From an uncultured Alistipes sp. (GTDB lineage Bacteria; Bacteroidota; Bacteroidia; Bacteroidales; Rikenellaceae): a stretch of 64,000 bases of DNA. The position numbers were made by a program, and so were the translations under genes. How positions within the stretch are numbered: the first letter of the stretch is position 1; each line of letters opens with the position of its first letter. This document shows, piece by piece, positions 51,770 to 60,925 of the stretch. The DNA lies in NCBI GenBank assembly GCA_937911745.1, contig CALDPX010000058.1, forward strand, positions 62,001-126,000. Reading direction: 5' to 3'. Under the pieces are notes generated by a model. It was not told the origin of the DNA, searched no databases, and was given only the letters and a program-made list of their open reading frames with translations.

Positions 51770-52471
51770 TTAGAAGTTGAGCGAGATGTTCATACCCACT
51801 GCGGCACTACTATCCGTACCATAGCCTACGATGCCCACTGCGGGGTTGCACTCGATATAGGCGGGGTGTCTGCCATTGAGTTTGAAGCCGTGTTTTTTGT
51901 TCCAGCGTGCAGCAAAAAGTGGAGCCTCGATGAGTGAGTAGAGGTAGCAGCCCGCAAATAGTGCAGCACTCGAATAGCCCACCAAATCAACATAGGCGTA
52001 ACTGACCATATTTGTGCCCACAAGAACACCCAGAGCACCCACAATAGCACCGCTCAGTAGCAGGGTTCCTTTGAGTTCCTCGCCGTTGTAGATTTGTCCC
52101 AAGCCTGGCACGAAGAGTGAGCGCGTGAAGGCGCTTGCGGGGCTGAGGGGGAAGATGGGGTTGCCATCCTCATCGAGTTTGTGCACTATGTAGGGGTTGT
52201 AGTGGTAGTTGTAGTTCTCGGTCACAATGCCGCCATTTATCCTCTCTTTGGTTATGCGTTCCACGCTCAGCGCATCAATGGTAAACCTTTTGCCTTTGAG
52301 CGTTACGATGGTGTACTCCACACCGGGCACCTGGTCTACTATTGTACCCTGCAAAATTATTCCGTCTGAGGTGTAGATAACATCCACCACATCCTGAGGG
52401 ACATAATGCTGTGCCGAGGCAAAACTCATTGCCCCAAACAGCGTAACCATTAGCAATAAAAATCTCTTCAT
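51770..52471 (-). CDS. DUF5683-type membrane-associated protein
   Basis: 233 aa from the ATG at 52471, where a signal peptide starts (KRFLLLMVTLFGAMSFASA). A beta-rich segment (VIYTSDGIILQGTIVDQVPG) is followed by FVPGLGQIYNGEELKGTLLL, the Pro-Gly-x-Gly-Gln motif of DUF5683, and two hydrophobic helices. Found widely in Bacteroidota envelopes; role unknown. Confidence 0.75.
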   Translation of the reverse strand: MKRFLLLMVTLFGAMSFASAQHYVPQDVVDVIYTSDGIILQGTIVDQVPGVEYTIVTLKGKRFTIDALSVERITKERINGGIVTENYNYHYNPYIVHKLDEDGNPIFPLSPASAFTRSLFVPGLGQIYNGEELKGTLLLSGAIVGALGVLVGTNMVSYAYVDLVGYSSAALFAGCYLYSLIEAPLFAARWNKKHGFKLNGRHPAYIECNPAVGIVGYGTDSSAAVGMNISLNF

Positions 52472-52497
52472 AGTATTCGAGTTCAATTAGCGTTTGA

Positions 52498-52505
52498 CAA
52501 ATTTA
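52498..52505 (-). promoter_or_regulatory. Minus-strand promoter element TAAATTTG for gene 51770-52471
   Basis: CAAATTTA on the + strand, 27 bases before the start; no clear upstream box. Confidence 0.45.
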
Positions 52506-52586
52506 CACAATCTTTTGTACATAGACACATAAGCGGGTGAAAATGTTGCACGAAGAGTAAAAAAACACATAAATGGCGTACACAAA

Positions 52587-52625
52587 AACAGCGAGTGACC
52601 TAACGTCGCTCGGTCACTCGCTGTT
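52587..52625 (-). terminator. Terminator of ffh
   Basis: AACAGCGAGTGACC (52587-52600) pairs perfectly with GGTCACTCGCTGTT (52612-52625) behind the ffh stop, with A-run on the + strand before it. Confidence 0.85.
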
Positions 52626-52645
52626 TAGTGTCGTTTTGTGGTCTA

Positions 52646-53989
52646 TTACCTTCTGCGCTTGGGCATCATTGGCATTCCGCGCATAGGCATACGTTTGTTG
52701 CCCGCACCGGCAGCCATCCTCATAACCTTGCGCATATCCTCAAACTGCTTCAAGAGGCGGTTTACATCCTGCAACGTAGTACCGCTACCTGCCGCAATAC
52801 GAGCCTTACGCGAGGGATTGATAATCTCGGGATGTTCCCTCTCGGCGGGAGTCATAGAGCCGATGATAACCTCGGTCTGTTTGAACACGTCATCCGAAAT
52901 CTCAACGCCCCTGAGCGCCTTATCCATACCGGGTATCATACCCATCAGGTCGCGCATAGAGCCCATCTTCTTAATCTGACCAATCTGCTCGATAAAGTCG
53001 TTGAAGTTGAACTCGTTGCGGTATATCTTCTTCTTTAATTTGCGCTCCTCCTCTTCGCTGAACTGCTCCTGTGCTCTCTCCACAAGCGACACCACATCGC
53101 CCATACCGAGGATACGGTCTGCCATACGCTCGGGGTGGAAGACATCCAGAGCATCCATCTTCTCGCCCTTGGAGATGAATTTCAGAGGTTTGTTGACAAC
53201 CGAGCGGATGGAGATAGCCGCACCACCTCGGGTGTCGCCATCGAGTTTGGTAAGTACTACACCATCGAAGTCCAAACGCTGGTCGAACTCGCGGGCGGTA
53301 TTCACCGCATCCTGACCCGTCATAGCATCCACTACAAAGAGCGTCTCGGAGGGTTTGACAGCCGCCTTCACAGCCTCAATCTCCTGCATCATCTGCTCAT
53401 CGACAGCCAAGCGACCTGCTGTATCGACAATTACGGTGTTGATACTCTTGCTCTTTGCATATTTAATAGCGTTCTCGGCAATCTCTACGGGGTTTTTGTT
53501 ACCCTCCTCGGTGTAGACCTCTACGCCCACCTGCTCGCCCAAGATTTTCAGCTGGTCGATAGCCGCAGGACGATAGACATCGCCTGCCACCAAAAGCACG
53601 CTACGGTTACGTTTCTCTTTGAGCAACTTGGCAAGTTTGCCCGAGAAGGTGGTCTTACCCGAACCCTGCAAACCCGCAATGAGCACTACGGCGGGGTGTC
53701 CGGCAAGGGTTATATCCGTAGCCGTACCACCCATAAGAGTAGCCAACTCATCGCGCACAATTTTGGTCATCATCTGACCGGGCTTAACGGCTGTGAGTAC
53801 GTTCTGACCCAATGCCTTCTGCTTTACCTCATCGGTAAAAGTTTTGGCAACCTTGTAGTTTACATCGGCGTCAATCAGTGCGCGGCGAATCTCTTTGAGA
53901 GTCTCTGCCACGTTAATTTCGGTGATTTTGCCCTCACCTTTGAGAATCTTAAAAGACCTCTCTAATTTCTCGGATAAATTTTCAAACAT
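52646..53989 (-). CDS. ffh: Signal recognition particle GTPase Ffh
   Basis: 447 aa: helical N domain (1-90), G domain with GLQGSGKTTFSGKLAKLL near 107, DTAGRLAVD near 190, TKLDGDTRGGAA near 247, and the Met-rich M domain with GSMRDLMGMIPGM and a C-terminal MRMAAGAGNKRMPMRGMPMM that binds SRP RNA. It targets membrane proteins to the translocon. Standard length. Confidence 0.97.
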   Translation of the reverse strand: MFENLSEKLERSFKILKGEGKITEINVAETLKEIRRALIDADVNYKVAKTFTDEVKQKALGQNVLTAVKPGQMMTKIVRDELATLMGGTATDITLAGHPAVVLIAGLQGSGKTTFSGKLAKLLKEKRNRSVLLVAGDVYRPAAIDQLKILGEQVGVEVYTEEGNKNPVEIAENAIKYAKSKSINTVIVDTAGRLAVDEQMMQEIEAVKAAVKPSETLFVVDAMTGQDAVNTAREFDQRLDFDGVVLTKLDGDTRGGAAISIRSVVNKPLKFISKGEKMDALDVFHPERMADRILGMGDVVSLVERAQEQFSEEEERKLKKKIYRNEFNFNDFIEQIGQIKKMGSMRDLMGMIPGMDKALRGVEISDDVFKQTEVIIGSMTPAEREHPEIINPSRKARIAAGSGTTLQDVNRLLKQFEDMRKVMRMAAGAGNKRMPMRGMPMMPKRRR

Positions 53990-54014
53990 TGCGTTCTTTG
54001 GCTTATTCTGGCGG

Positions 54015-54022
54015 CAAAGATA
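54015..54022 (-). promoter_or_regulatory. Minus-strand promoter element TATCTTTG of ffh
   Basis: CAAAGATA on the + strand, 26 bases before the ffh start. Confidence 0.6.
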
Positions 54023-54163
54023 ATAAGAAACTATTGAAATTTTCCCAAATTTGTCACAATAATATAAAATGTGTGGGCGTTATTCTCTCACAACAATTCA
54101 TCAAACAGACCTTGCCTATGTAGAAATTCGCCTCAAAGAACACATAAAACACACTTTAAGATT

Positions 54164-55669
54164 ATGAACAAACAGGCGATTACAATTATTGGCAGCCTCG
54201 TGGGGGCTGCGTTGGTGGGAGCCCTGAGTGCTTCTGCCGTACTTAACAACCAGAAAGAGAACAATCAGGTTACCATCTCCCAAGAGGTGGTAAACTTCGA
54301 GGAGAATTTGAACTCCTCTTCCTCGCTCAATCACTTCACATCTTACGCCAAGGAGAAGTATCCCGACCTTACCTACGCAGCCGAAAATGCAGTGAAGGCG
54401 GTGGTTAATATAGAGGTGCTCACAACTATCAAAGGGCAACCCTCCTTTGACCCCTTCCTCCAATTCTTCGGCATTCCTCAGGGATATGGCGCACCCTCCA
54501 CTCGCGAAGCAAAGATGGGCGGTAGCGGTGTGCTCATAACCGATGATGGATATGTTGTGACCAACAACCACGTTGTGGAGAACGCTACGAAAGTAAAGGT
54601 TAAACTCTACGATGGTCGCTCCTTTGCGGCAACAGTTGTGGGCACAGACCCCACAACAGATGTGGCACTCCTGAAAATTGATGGCAAAGGTTTTCCCTTC
54701 CTCAAATTCGGGTCGAGCGATGATTTGAGGCTCGGCGAGTGGGTGCTTGCCATTGGCTCGCCTTTCGACCTGCAATCGACCATTACGGCGGGTATCGTAA
54801 GTGCCAAAGCCCGCAACTTGGGAGCCATACCTTCGCAATATAGCGTGGAGTCCTTCATCCAAACCGACGCAGCAGTAAACCCCGGCAATAGTGGTGGCGC
54901 ATTGGTCAATACGGCTGGCGAATTGGTGGGTATCAACACCCTTATCCAGTCGCAGACGGGTAGTTATGTGGGCTATTCGTTTGCCGTTCCGAGCAGCATT
55001 GTGAAAAAAGTTGTGGTCGATTTGAAGGAGTATGGCGTTGTGCAACGTGCAATGCTCGGTATTCAGTATCAGGAGATTAATGCCGACTTTATAGAGGCAC
55101 GAGGCAAGGAGTTGGGCATCAGCGAGGTTGGCGGTGCTTGGGTGGCAGAGGTCACTCCCGATGGAGCAGCCGAGGCGGCAGGAATACAGAAGGGCGATAT
55201 TATCCTCTCCATCGATGACAAGAAGATAGACTCCTCGGCAAAACTCAGCGAGGTGGTGGCATCGAAACGTCCCGGCGAAAAGATAAAAATTTCGGTAAAA
55301 AGAGATGGCAAAGTGAAACCTTTTGAGGTAACACTGCGTAATAAGGCAGGAAAGACAGACCCCGTAAGTAAAGAGGATCTCGCAACGCTCCTCTCGCTCG
55401 GCGGAGAGTTCGCAGACGTAGCACCCAAGACGGCTCGTCAGTTGGGTATTGGCGGTGGCGTGAGGGTTACGGCTGTGAAGGAGGGAGGCTTCCTTGCCAA
55501 AGCGCGTGTACGTCCCGGTTTTGTGATTACTCACATCAACGAAATGGCAGTCGCAGATGTCGCGTCAATGGAGAAGTTGCTCGACGGTGGCAAGATTGAA
55601 AAAATCACCAGCATAGATGGCATCTATCCCTCGACAGGTCGTGGCGCAAGTTACTCGCTGGTGGAGTAG
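54164..55669 (+). CDS. HtrA/DegP-family periplasmic serine protease
   Basis: 501 aa from the ATG at 54164, which opens an N-terminal signal anchor (ITIIGSLVGAALVGALSASA). Catalytic triad: His in VVTNNHVVEN near 135, Asp in TTDVALLKI near 165, Ser in NPGNSGGALV near 241. Two PDZ domains follow (about 300-395 with AAGIQKGDIILSIDDKK, and about 410-500 with LAKARVRPGFVITHINEM). It degrades or refolds damaged envelope proteins. An upstream extension of 31 codons has no signal features. Confidence 0.93.
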   Translation: MNKQAITIIGSLVGAALVGALSASAVLNNQKENNQVTISQEVVNFEENLNSSSSLNHFTSYAKEKYPDLTYAAENAVKAVVNIEVLTTIKGQPSFDPFLQFFGIPQGYGAPSTREAKMGGSGVLITDDGYVVTNNHVVENATKVKVKLYDGRSFAATVVGTDPTTDVALLKIDGKGFPFLKFGSSDDLRLGEWVLAIGSPFDLQSTITAGIVSAKARNLGAIPSQYSVESFIQTDAAVNPGNSGGALVNTAGELVGINTLIQSQTGSYVGYSFAVPSSIVKKVVVDLKEYGVVQRAMLGIQYQEINADFIEARGKELGISEVGGAWVAEVTPDGAAEAAGIQKGDIILSIDDKKIDSSAKLSEVVASKRPGEKIKISVKRDGKVKPFEVTLRNKAGKTDPVSKEDLATLLSLGGEFADVAPKTARQLGIGGGVRVTAVKEGGFLAKARVRPGFVITHINEMAVADVASMEKLLDGGKIEKITSIDGIYPSTGRGASYSLVE

Positions 55670-55740
55670 TAGGTGGATTGGGCAATGTGGGGGCTGTCTT
55701 GAAACGATAAAAAAGAGAAAGATAAATAATAAGGTAAGAA

Positions 55741-56601
55741 ATGAGACAGTTAAAAATCACAAAGTCAATCACCAACCGCGAGAGCGCATCGCTCGACAAG
55801 TACCTGCAAGAGATTGGTAAAGAGGAACTCATTACCGTCGAGGAGGAGGTGGAACTCGCCCAGCGCATCCGCAAAGGCGACCAAGAGGCACTCGAAAAAC
55901 TCACCAAAGCAAACCTTAGGTTTGTGGTGTCGGTGGCTAAGCAGTACCAAAATCAGGGACTTTCGCTCCCCGACCTTATCAACGAGGGTAACTTGGGTCT
56001 TATCAAGGCGGCTGAGAAGTTTGACGAAACCCGTGGTTTTAAGTTCATCTCCTATGCCGTATGGTGGATTCGCCAGTCGATTTTGCAGGCGCTGGCAGAG
56101 CAGTCGCGTATTGTGCGTCTGCCTCTCAATCAGGTAGGCTCGCTCAACAAAATCAACAAGGCTTTCGGTCGTTTCGAGCAGGAAAACGAGCGCACACCCT
56201 CGCCCGAGGAACTTGCCGATATGCTCAACCTGCCCAAAGAGAAGGTGTCGGACACCCTTCGTGTGTCGGGTCGCCACGTCTCGGTTGATGCACCCTTTGC
56301 CGATGGCGAGGACAACAACCTCTTGGATGTGCTCGTGAATGCCGACTCGCCCAATGCCGACCGCGGTCTTATCAACGAGTCGCTGGCTACCGAGGTGGAC
56401 CGCGCACTCGACACCCTGACCGACCGCGAAAAAGACATCATCAAATACTTCTTCGGCATCGGTTGCTCCGAGATGACTCTCGAAGAGATTGGCGAGAAGT
56501 TCGGTCTTACCCGCGAGCGTGTACGTCAGATTAAGGAGAAGGCTATTCGTCGTCTGCGTCATAGTAGTCGGAGCAAGCTTCTGAAATCCTACCTCGGATA
56601 A
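55741..56601 (+). CDS. rpoD: Primary sigma factor RpoD, short Bacteroidota type
   Basis: 286 aa, lacking region 1.1, as in other Bacteroidota. Region 1.2 SASLDKYLQEIGKEELITVE, regions 2.3-2.4 DETRGFKFISYAVWWIRQSI near 98, region 3 around EERTPSPEELADMLNLPK-like helices, and region 4.2 LTRERVRQIKEKAIRRLRHS near 255. It should direct RNA polymerase to the TTTG-N19-TAnnTTTG promoters seen across this window. It follows htrA by 71 bases with no terminator between. Confidence 0.97.
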   Translation: MRQLKITKSITNRESASLDKYLQEIGKEELITVEEEVELAQRIRKGDQEALEKLTKANLRFVVSVAKQYQNQGLSLPDLINEGNLGLIKAAEKFDETRGFKFISYAVWWIRQSILQALAEQSRIVRLPLNQVGSLNKINKAFGRFEQENERTPSPEELADMLNLPKEKVSDTLRVSGRHVSVDAPFADGEDNNLLDVLVNADSPNADRGLINESLATEVDRALDTLTDREKDIIKYFFGIGCSEMTLEEIGEKFGLTRERVRQIKEKAIRRLRHSSRSKLLKSYLG

Positions 56602-56722
56602 AAAACGCAAATAACGCGCGTCTGCGGCGTTATACTTCGATAAGCGGCTTCCTCATTTACGTTTAGTAAACTGCGGAGCCGCTTTCTCGTATGCCTTGCA
56701 TCCATCACGTTATTTGCATTTT
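56602..56722 (+). repeat. Nested-palindrome intergenic element after rpoD
   Basis: Outer GCAAATAACG (56607-56616) and CGTTATTTGC (56708-56717), middle AGCGGCT/AGCCGCT, core TTTAC-gttta-GTAAA. The core arms differ from the usual TTTGC/GCAAA on both sides at once. Confidence 0.85.
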
Positions 56723-56936
56723 TTACATTCCTAAGAAATCCCAGCACAAAAGCATCACTCTGATGCCTCATTTACGCTTAGTAAACTCGGCAGGGGTTTT
56801 CTTGTGCGCCTATAACTCGATCGCTTATTTGCCTTATTTTGAAAAAACACACATAACGCGCATCTGTTTTATTGTTTTCCGTCTACCTCAAAAGTCCTAA
56901 ACGCCTTAATCTCCCCTCCCTCCTCTAAGTTAAAAA
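56723..56936 (+). other. Gap after rpoD with a partial second element
   Basis: No gene. Contains gcctcatttacgcttagtaaactcgg (TTTAC-gctta-GTAAA) near 56765-56791 and acataacgcgcatctg near 56850, both parts of the nested-palindrome family without complete outer arms. Confidence 0.55.
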
Positions 56937-56964
56937 GAGCGGAGAGTACCAAAACTCTCCGCTC
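56937..56964 (-). terminator. Terminator of nagB
   Basis: GAGCGGAGAGT (56937-56947) pairs with ACTCTCCGCTC (56954-56964); read on the minus strand it ends in a T-run. Confidence 0.85.
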
Positions 56965-56971
56965 GCATTGT

Positions 56972-57763
56972 TTACAAATTGTCCTTTTCGATATCCTTAA
57001 AGTACTTGTAGGTGTTAACCTTCAATTCGCCTGCCGCCGCCTCGTCGGTAACGAGGATTCCGTGGCGGTGGGTTTGCAGACCAGTAATGGTCCATTGGTG
57101 CGAGTAGGCACCCTCCACGCCCTCGCGGACAGCCCTCGCCTTCTTGGGACCAAATGCCAGCACAATAACCTCGTGAGCTGACAAAACAGTTGCCACGCCC
57201 ACTGTGAGTGCGAGTTTTGGCACCTGATTTACATCGCCATCGAAGAAGCGCGAATTGACCATGATGGTGTCCTCGGTAAGGGTTTTAATCCTCGTGCGCG
57301 AACTCATTGAGGAGAATGGCTCGTTGAATGCCAAGTGACCATCCTCGCCAACGCCTCCAAGGAAGAGATCAATACCTCCTGCACTCTCGATACGTTTTTC
57401 GTAGTCGTCACACTCTTTTTTCAGGTCGGGGGCGTTACCATTGAGGATGTTTACATTGTCGGGGTTGATATCAACGTGCGAGAAGAAATTATCCCACATA
57501 AAGGAGTGGTAACTTTGAGGATGTTCCTCGGGGAGTCCCACATACTCGTCCATATTGAAAGTTATGACATTCTTGAAACTCACATAACCCTCCTTGTTGA
57601 GGCGGATAAGTTCCTTGTAGGTGCCAAGTGGTGTGGAGCCCGTAGGCAGTCCCAGCACGAAAGGTGCGCTGGTAATAGCCGCCTTGCGGTTGATTGCGTC
57701 TGCAATGTACTTAGCAGTCCAAACCGAACCTTTCTCTTGATTTTCGTGAATAAGCAGTCGCAT
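56972..57763 (-). CDS. nagB: Glucosamine-6-phosphate deaminase
   Basis: 263 aa, standard length. GLPTGSTPLGTYKEL near 38, FNMDEYVGLPEEHPQSYHSF near 70 with the catalytic Asp, GGVGEDGHLAFNEP near 135 with the ring-opening His. It converts glucosamine 6-phosphate to fructose 6-phosphate and ammonia, feeding amino sugars to glycolysis. A terminator follows eight bases after the stop. Apt lies upstream in the same direction, 93 bases away. Confidence 0.96.
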   Translation of the reverse strand: MRLLIHENQEKGSVWTAKYIADAINRKAAITSAPFVLGLPTGSTPLGTYKELIRLNKEGYVSFKNVITFNMDEYVGLPEEHPQSYHSFMWDNFFSHVDINPDNVNILNGNAPDLKKECDDYEKRIESAGGIDLFLGGVGEDGHLAFNEPFSSMSSRTRIKTLTEDTIMVNSRFFDGDVNQVPKLALTVGVATVLSAHEVIVLAFGPKKARAVREGVEGAYSHQWTITGLQTHRHGILVTDEAAAGELKVNTYKYFKDIEKDNL

Positions 57764-57856
57764 AGTCTTTGATGTTTTTTGTTGGTATATGAAATTATTG
57801 TAGCCAAAAACGGTCCGAAATGGTTGCCCTCTTTCAGACCGATACGCTTGGTTGTC

Positions 57857-58444
57857 TTAGAACGATATGAGCGAATAGACAGGAGCAAACTTTTCAAGTA
57901 ACTCCTTGCCGTGGAGGAAACTGAGGTCGGCAAGGAAGATAAACTCTTTCACCTTTACGGGATATTCCTTGCCATCCTTCGTTACTGTTAGTGCCTCCAA
58001 ATGTTCTGCCATTTTGAGTGCCGTACCGCCCGTAGCCAAAATATCGTCGAGGATGGTTATCTCCACCACACCATTGGTTACCTGAGCATTCTGCACATCG
58101 CTCTTGCGGAAGAAGAGGCTGTCCTCGCCATACTCCTTAACAATGGCCACCTTTTGCAGGTCGCCCTCGTTGGCAGGCAACTTGCCGCTTTTGCGGAAGG
58201 TGATGAGGTTGTGAGCCTTGGAGTTGGTAACAAGCAGAGGAGCCGCAAAAAGGAAACCGCGAGCCTCGGGGGCCGCTACGTTGGGGGTCGTAACGTGCTT
58301 GCCCAACTCCTCAACAATCACACTAAATGTGTCGGCATCACTGAGCAGCGGGAGCAGGTCTACGAAATTAACGCCCTCTTTGGGCCAATTGGGATAGAAC
58401 TGAATGAGTTTTTTTGCCTCTTCGAGCGAAACTTTATGTTGCAT
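57857..58444 (-). CDS. apt: Adenine phosphoribosyltransferase
   Basis: 195 aa. PRPP-binding motif EITILDDILATGGTALKMAE near 130, AAPEARGFLFAAPLL near 57, and FRKSGKLPANEG near 83 are all as in Apt. It salvages adenine to AMP. Somewhat longer than the usual 170-180 aa because of an insert near 105-125. It faces the DPP-IV gene across a gap of 98 bases with overlapping promoters. Confidence 0.93.
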   Translation of the reverse strand: MQHKVSLEEAKKLIQFYPNWPKEGVNFVDLLPLLSDADTFSVIVEELGKHVTTPNVAAPEARGFLFAAPLLVTNSKAHNLITFRKSGKLPANEGDLQKVAIVKEYGEDSLFFRKSDVQNAQVTNGVVEITILDDILATGGTALKMAEHLEALTVTKDGKEYPVKVKEFIFLADLSFLHGKELLEKFAPVYSLISF

Positions 58445-58475
58445 TTCTTCTTAATTAATTAGTCAAAACCATTTC

Positions 58476-58506
58476 CAAAGATAGAGTATTTTGCTTAAAA
58501 AACAAA
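58476..58506 (-). promoter_or_regulatory. Minus-strand promoter of apt
   Basis: TATCTTTG (CAAAGATA at 58476-58483) with TTTG (CAAA at 58503-58506) and a 19-base spacer. Confidence 0.7.
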
Positions 58507-58520
58507 ATTTTATAACTTTA
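58491..58520 (+). promoter_or_regulatory. Promoter of the DPP-IV-like gene, overlapping that of apt
   Basis: TTG at 58491-58493, 19-base spacer, TAACTTTA at 58513-58520 (one mismatch to TAnnTTTG). Confidence 0.5.
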
Positions 58521-58542
58521 CGCCTGCTAAATAATAGAACTT

Positions 58543-60522
58543 ATGAATCTTAGACCACTTTTTTGCACACTTTTGGCAGTCTTGGCTCTCCCCTATGGTG
58601 CTGAGGCTCAGGAAAAACGACTACTCACAATGGAAGAAACAATCCTCTCTCGCGAACTCATTCCAGAGAATATAGTCACTCTTTGGGGCGCAGACTCGAA
58701 GGGCAAAACCATCTATGGCACCGCAACAAGCCCCGAAAATGTAGATTGGTTCTACCCCACGAATGGCAAGAGCGCAACTCCTGCCACCAAAGCAGAGCAG
58801 TCCGTCAAACCTCGCTACTTTGCAGAGGAGAACAACCTCTTTGCCGAGATTGCAGGCGAGAAGGTTACCATAACCGATATCGAGGATAAGAATATAGTAA
58901 GCGGCTCGTTTGTCAGTCGCAACGAGTTTGGTATTATGGAGGGTATATTCCCCTCGCCCGATGGCTTGTCGGTGGCTTTCTACCAGAAAGACGAGAGCAA
59001 GGTTGGCACCTTTCCACTCTTGGATATCACTACCCGCACCGGCTCCCTCAGGGAGATAAAGTATCCTATGGCAGGAATGGACTCTGAGCGTGTGAGGGTT
59101 GGCGTGTGGGATAGTCGCACCCAGCAGACCATATGGCTCGCCGTTACCGACTTTGACGAGGAACGCTACATCACCAACATCACTTGGAGCCCCAATGGCG
59201 AACTTATCTACACTCAGGTGCTCAACCGCGACCAAAACGAGATGCACCTTAACAGTTACTGCTCCGCCACGGGCGCATTTGTCGAAACCATCCTCACCGA
59301 GAGCGATTCCCGCTATGTGGAGCCCCTCTACCCCTTGCAGTGGCTCGACACCCAGGGCGAGAGGTTCATCTACTCGACCAACGTGCGTGACGGCTATTGG
59401 AATCTTTATGTTTGCTCGCGTGGCAAAGAGGGGGGCTGGATTGTGGAGCGACTGACCAAGGTGGATGCTGATGTGACCTACCTCGACAGACGTGGCGAGT
59501 GGGTATACTACTACACCGCCGAGTTCTCCACCGCCGAGCAGCACCTTGCAAAGGTCAGCACCAAGAGCGGTAAGAGTGTAAGGCTTACGCACGAGGCAGG
59601 CTGGCACAACTGCTCCATTAGTCCTTGTGGCAAATACCTCATCGACAATTACTCGGCACTCTATGTACCCCGCGTTGTAAATCTCGCCTCCACCAAGGAC
59701 GGCAAGGTCTTGCGCAACCTGCTGACGGCTGCCGATCCCACCGAGGGTTACAACTACACCCCCATAGAACTCGGCACCATACCCACCGCAGACGGTAAGT
59801 GGGAGAATTGGTACCGCCTTATCTATCCTCTGGATTTCGATCCCGCAAAGAAATATCCCGCCATTGTCTATGTCTATGGTGGTCCCCACAGCCAAATGGT
59901 CAACAACTCCTACCTCGCAAACCTGCGTCGCTGGGAGATGTATATGGCACAGAGGGGCTATGTGGTCTTTGTGATGGACAACCGAGGCACTCTCTGGCAT
60001 GGTGCCGAGTACGAGAAGGCTATCCACCGCCAGTGCGGCAAGTGCGAAATGGAGGACCAGATGAAGGGCGTTGAGTGGCTGCTCTCGCATGAGTGGGTAG
60101 ATGCAGAGCGTGTTGGCGTGCACGGTTGGAGCTATGGCGGCTTTATGACCATCTCGCTGATGACACACCATCCCGATGTCTTCAAGGTGGGCGTTGCGGG
60201 CGGACCCGTCATTGATTGGAAGTGGTACGAGGCGATGTATGGCGAGAGGTATATGGACCGCCCCGAGCAAAACCCCGAAGGTTATGATGCAACTTCACTC
60301 ATCAACCAAGTGAAAAATCTCAAAGGCAAACTGCTCATCTGCCAGGGCGGTATAGACCCCGTAGTGCTGTGGCAACATAGCCTCAGTTTTGTGCGCGAAT
60401 GTGTGGTTAATAACGTGCAGGTCGATTATTTCCCCTATCCCTGCCACGAGCACAATGTCCGAGGCAAAGACCGAGTACACCTGATGGATAAGGTTACAAT
60501 GTATTTTGACGACTACCTCTAA
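58543..60522 (+). CDS. Dipeptidyl-peptidase IV-like S9 peptidase
   Basis: 659 aa with signal peptide (VLALPYGAEAQ). The beta-propeller half (about 40-410) leads to an alpha/beta-hydrolase domain with VYVYGGPHSQMV near 445, nucleophile Ser in HGWSYGGFM near 528, Asp in CQGGIDPVVLW near 603, and His in PCHEHNVRG near 636. It removes N-terminal dipeptides, typically Xaa-Pro. It is slightly shorter than the 720-aa periodontal-type DPP IV, and the double-Glu motif of true DPP IV is not clearly seen, so a related prolyl-tripeptidyl or dipeptidyl activity is possible. Confidence 0.88.
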   Translation: MNLRPLFCTLLAVLALPYGAEAQEKRLLTMEETILSRELIPENIVTLWGADSKGKTIYGTATSPENVDWFYPTNGKSATPATKAEQSVKPRYFAEENNLFAEIAGEKVTITDIEDKNIVSGSFVSRNEFGIMEGIFPSPDGLSVAFYQKDESKVGTFPLLDITTRTGSLREIKYPMAGMDSERVRVGVWDSRTQQTIWLAVTDFDEERYITNITWSPNGELIYTQVLNRDQNEMHLNSYCSATGAFVETILTESDSRYVEPLYPLQWLDTQGERFIYSTNVRDGYWNLYVCSRGKEGGWIVERLTKVDADVTYLDRRGEWVYYYTAEFSTAEQHLAKVSTKSGKSVRLTHEAGWHNCSISPCGKYLIDNYSALYVPRVVNLASTKDGKVLRNLLTAADPTEGYNYTPIELGTIPTADGKWENWYRLIYPLDFDPAKKYPAIVYVYGGPHSQMVNNSYLANLRRWEMYMAQRGYVVFVMDNRGTLWHGAEYEKAIHRQCGKCEMEDQMKGVEWLLSHEWVDAERVGVHGWSYGGFMTISLMTHHPDVFKVGVAGGPVIDWKWYEAMYGERYMDRPEQNPEGYDATSLINQVKNLKGKLLICQGGIDPVVLWQHSLSFVRECVVNNVQVDYFPYPCHEHNVRGKDRVHLMDKVTMYFDDYL

Positions 60523-60530
60523 AAACACAT

Positions 60531-60645
60531 CTAACGGGTGTTTTTTGCACCAAACTGAGATAGGCGAGTTCCCCATTTGCACTAAGTAAACTGCGGATTC
60601 GCCTATCTCAGTTTGGTGCAAAATCTCCTCAGTCCTCTACGTTTT
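60531..60645 (+). repeat. Nested-palindrome element after the DPP-IV gene, 25-bp perfect arms
   Basis: 60543-60567 pairs without mismatch with 60599-60623 (TTTTGCACCAAACTGAGATA start). Core TTTGC-actaa-GTAAA has one G-T wobble, intermediate between the two core types. Confidence 0.85.
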
Positions 60646-60845
60646 TGGTTGGGGAACTCGCAACTCAAAAGTGACATTTTGATGCCCCCCTCTCTCCTCT
60701 CGAGTATCTTTTTTGATACCGGTGTATAAGGGAGTGATATGTTTTGTCGCGTATATCCTTTTTGTTACACCTTGATGTATTATTCCCTGTATGGGAGATG
60801 TGGACTAACTATGGGCTGCTGAGAGAGTCTATTTTGGAAAAAAAT
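60646..60845 (+). other. Gap before tRNA-Ser
   Basis: No gene seen. One hairpin GTATC-ttttt-GATAC near 60703-60718; the rest is unstructured and T-rich. Confidence 0.45.
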
Positions 60846-60886
60846 GCATTTTGAATTTTGCATTTTGAATTTTATATGTATCTTTG
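60846..60886 (+). promoter_or_regulatory. Promoter of tRNA-Ser with ATTTTGA heptads
   Basis: TTTG at 60857-60860 inside the heptads, 18-base spacer, TATCTTTG at 60879-60886. Confidence 0.65.
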
Positions 60887-60925
60887 CACGCTCAAATGTC
60901 TGAAAGGACGTTTGTCACCCGATTT

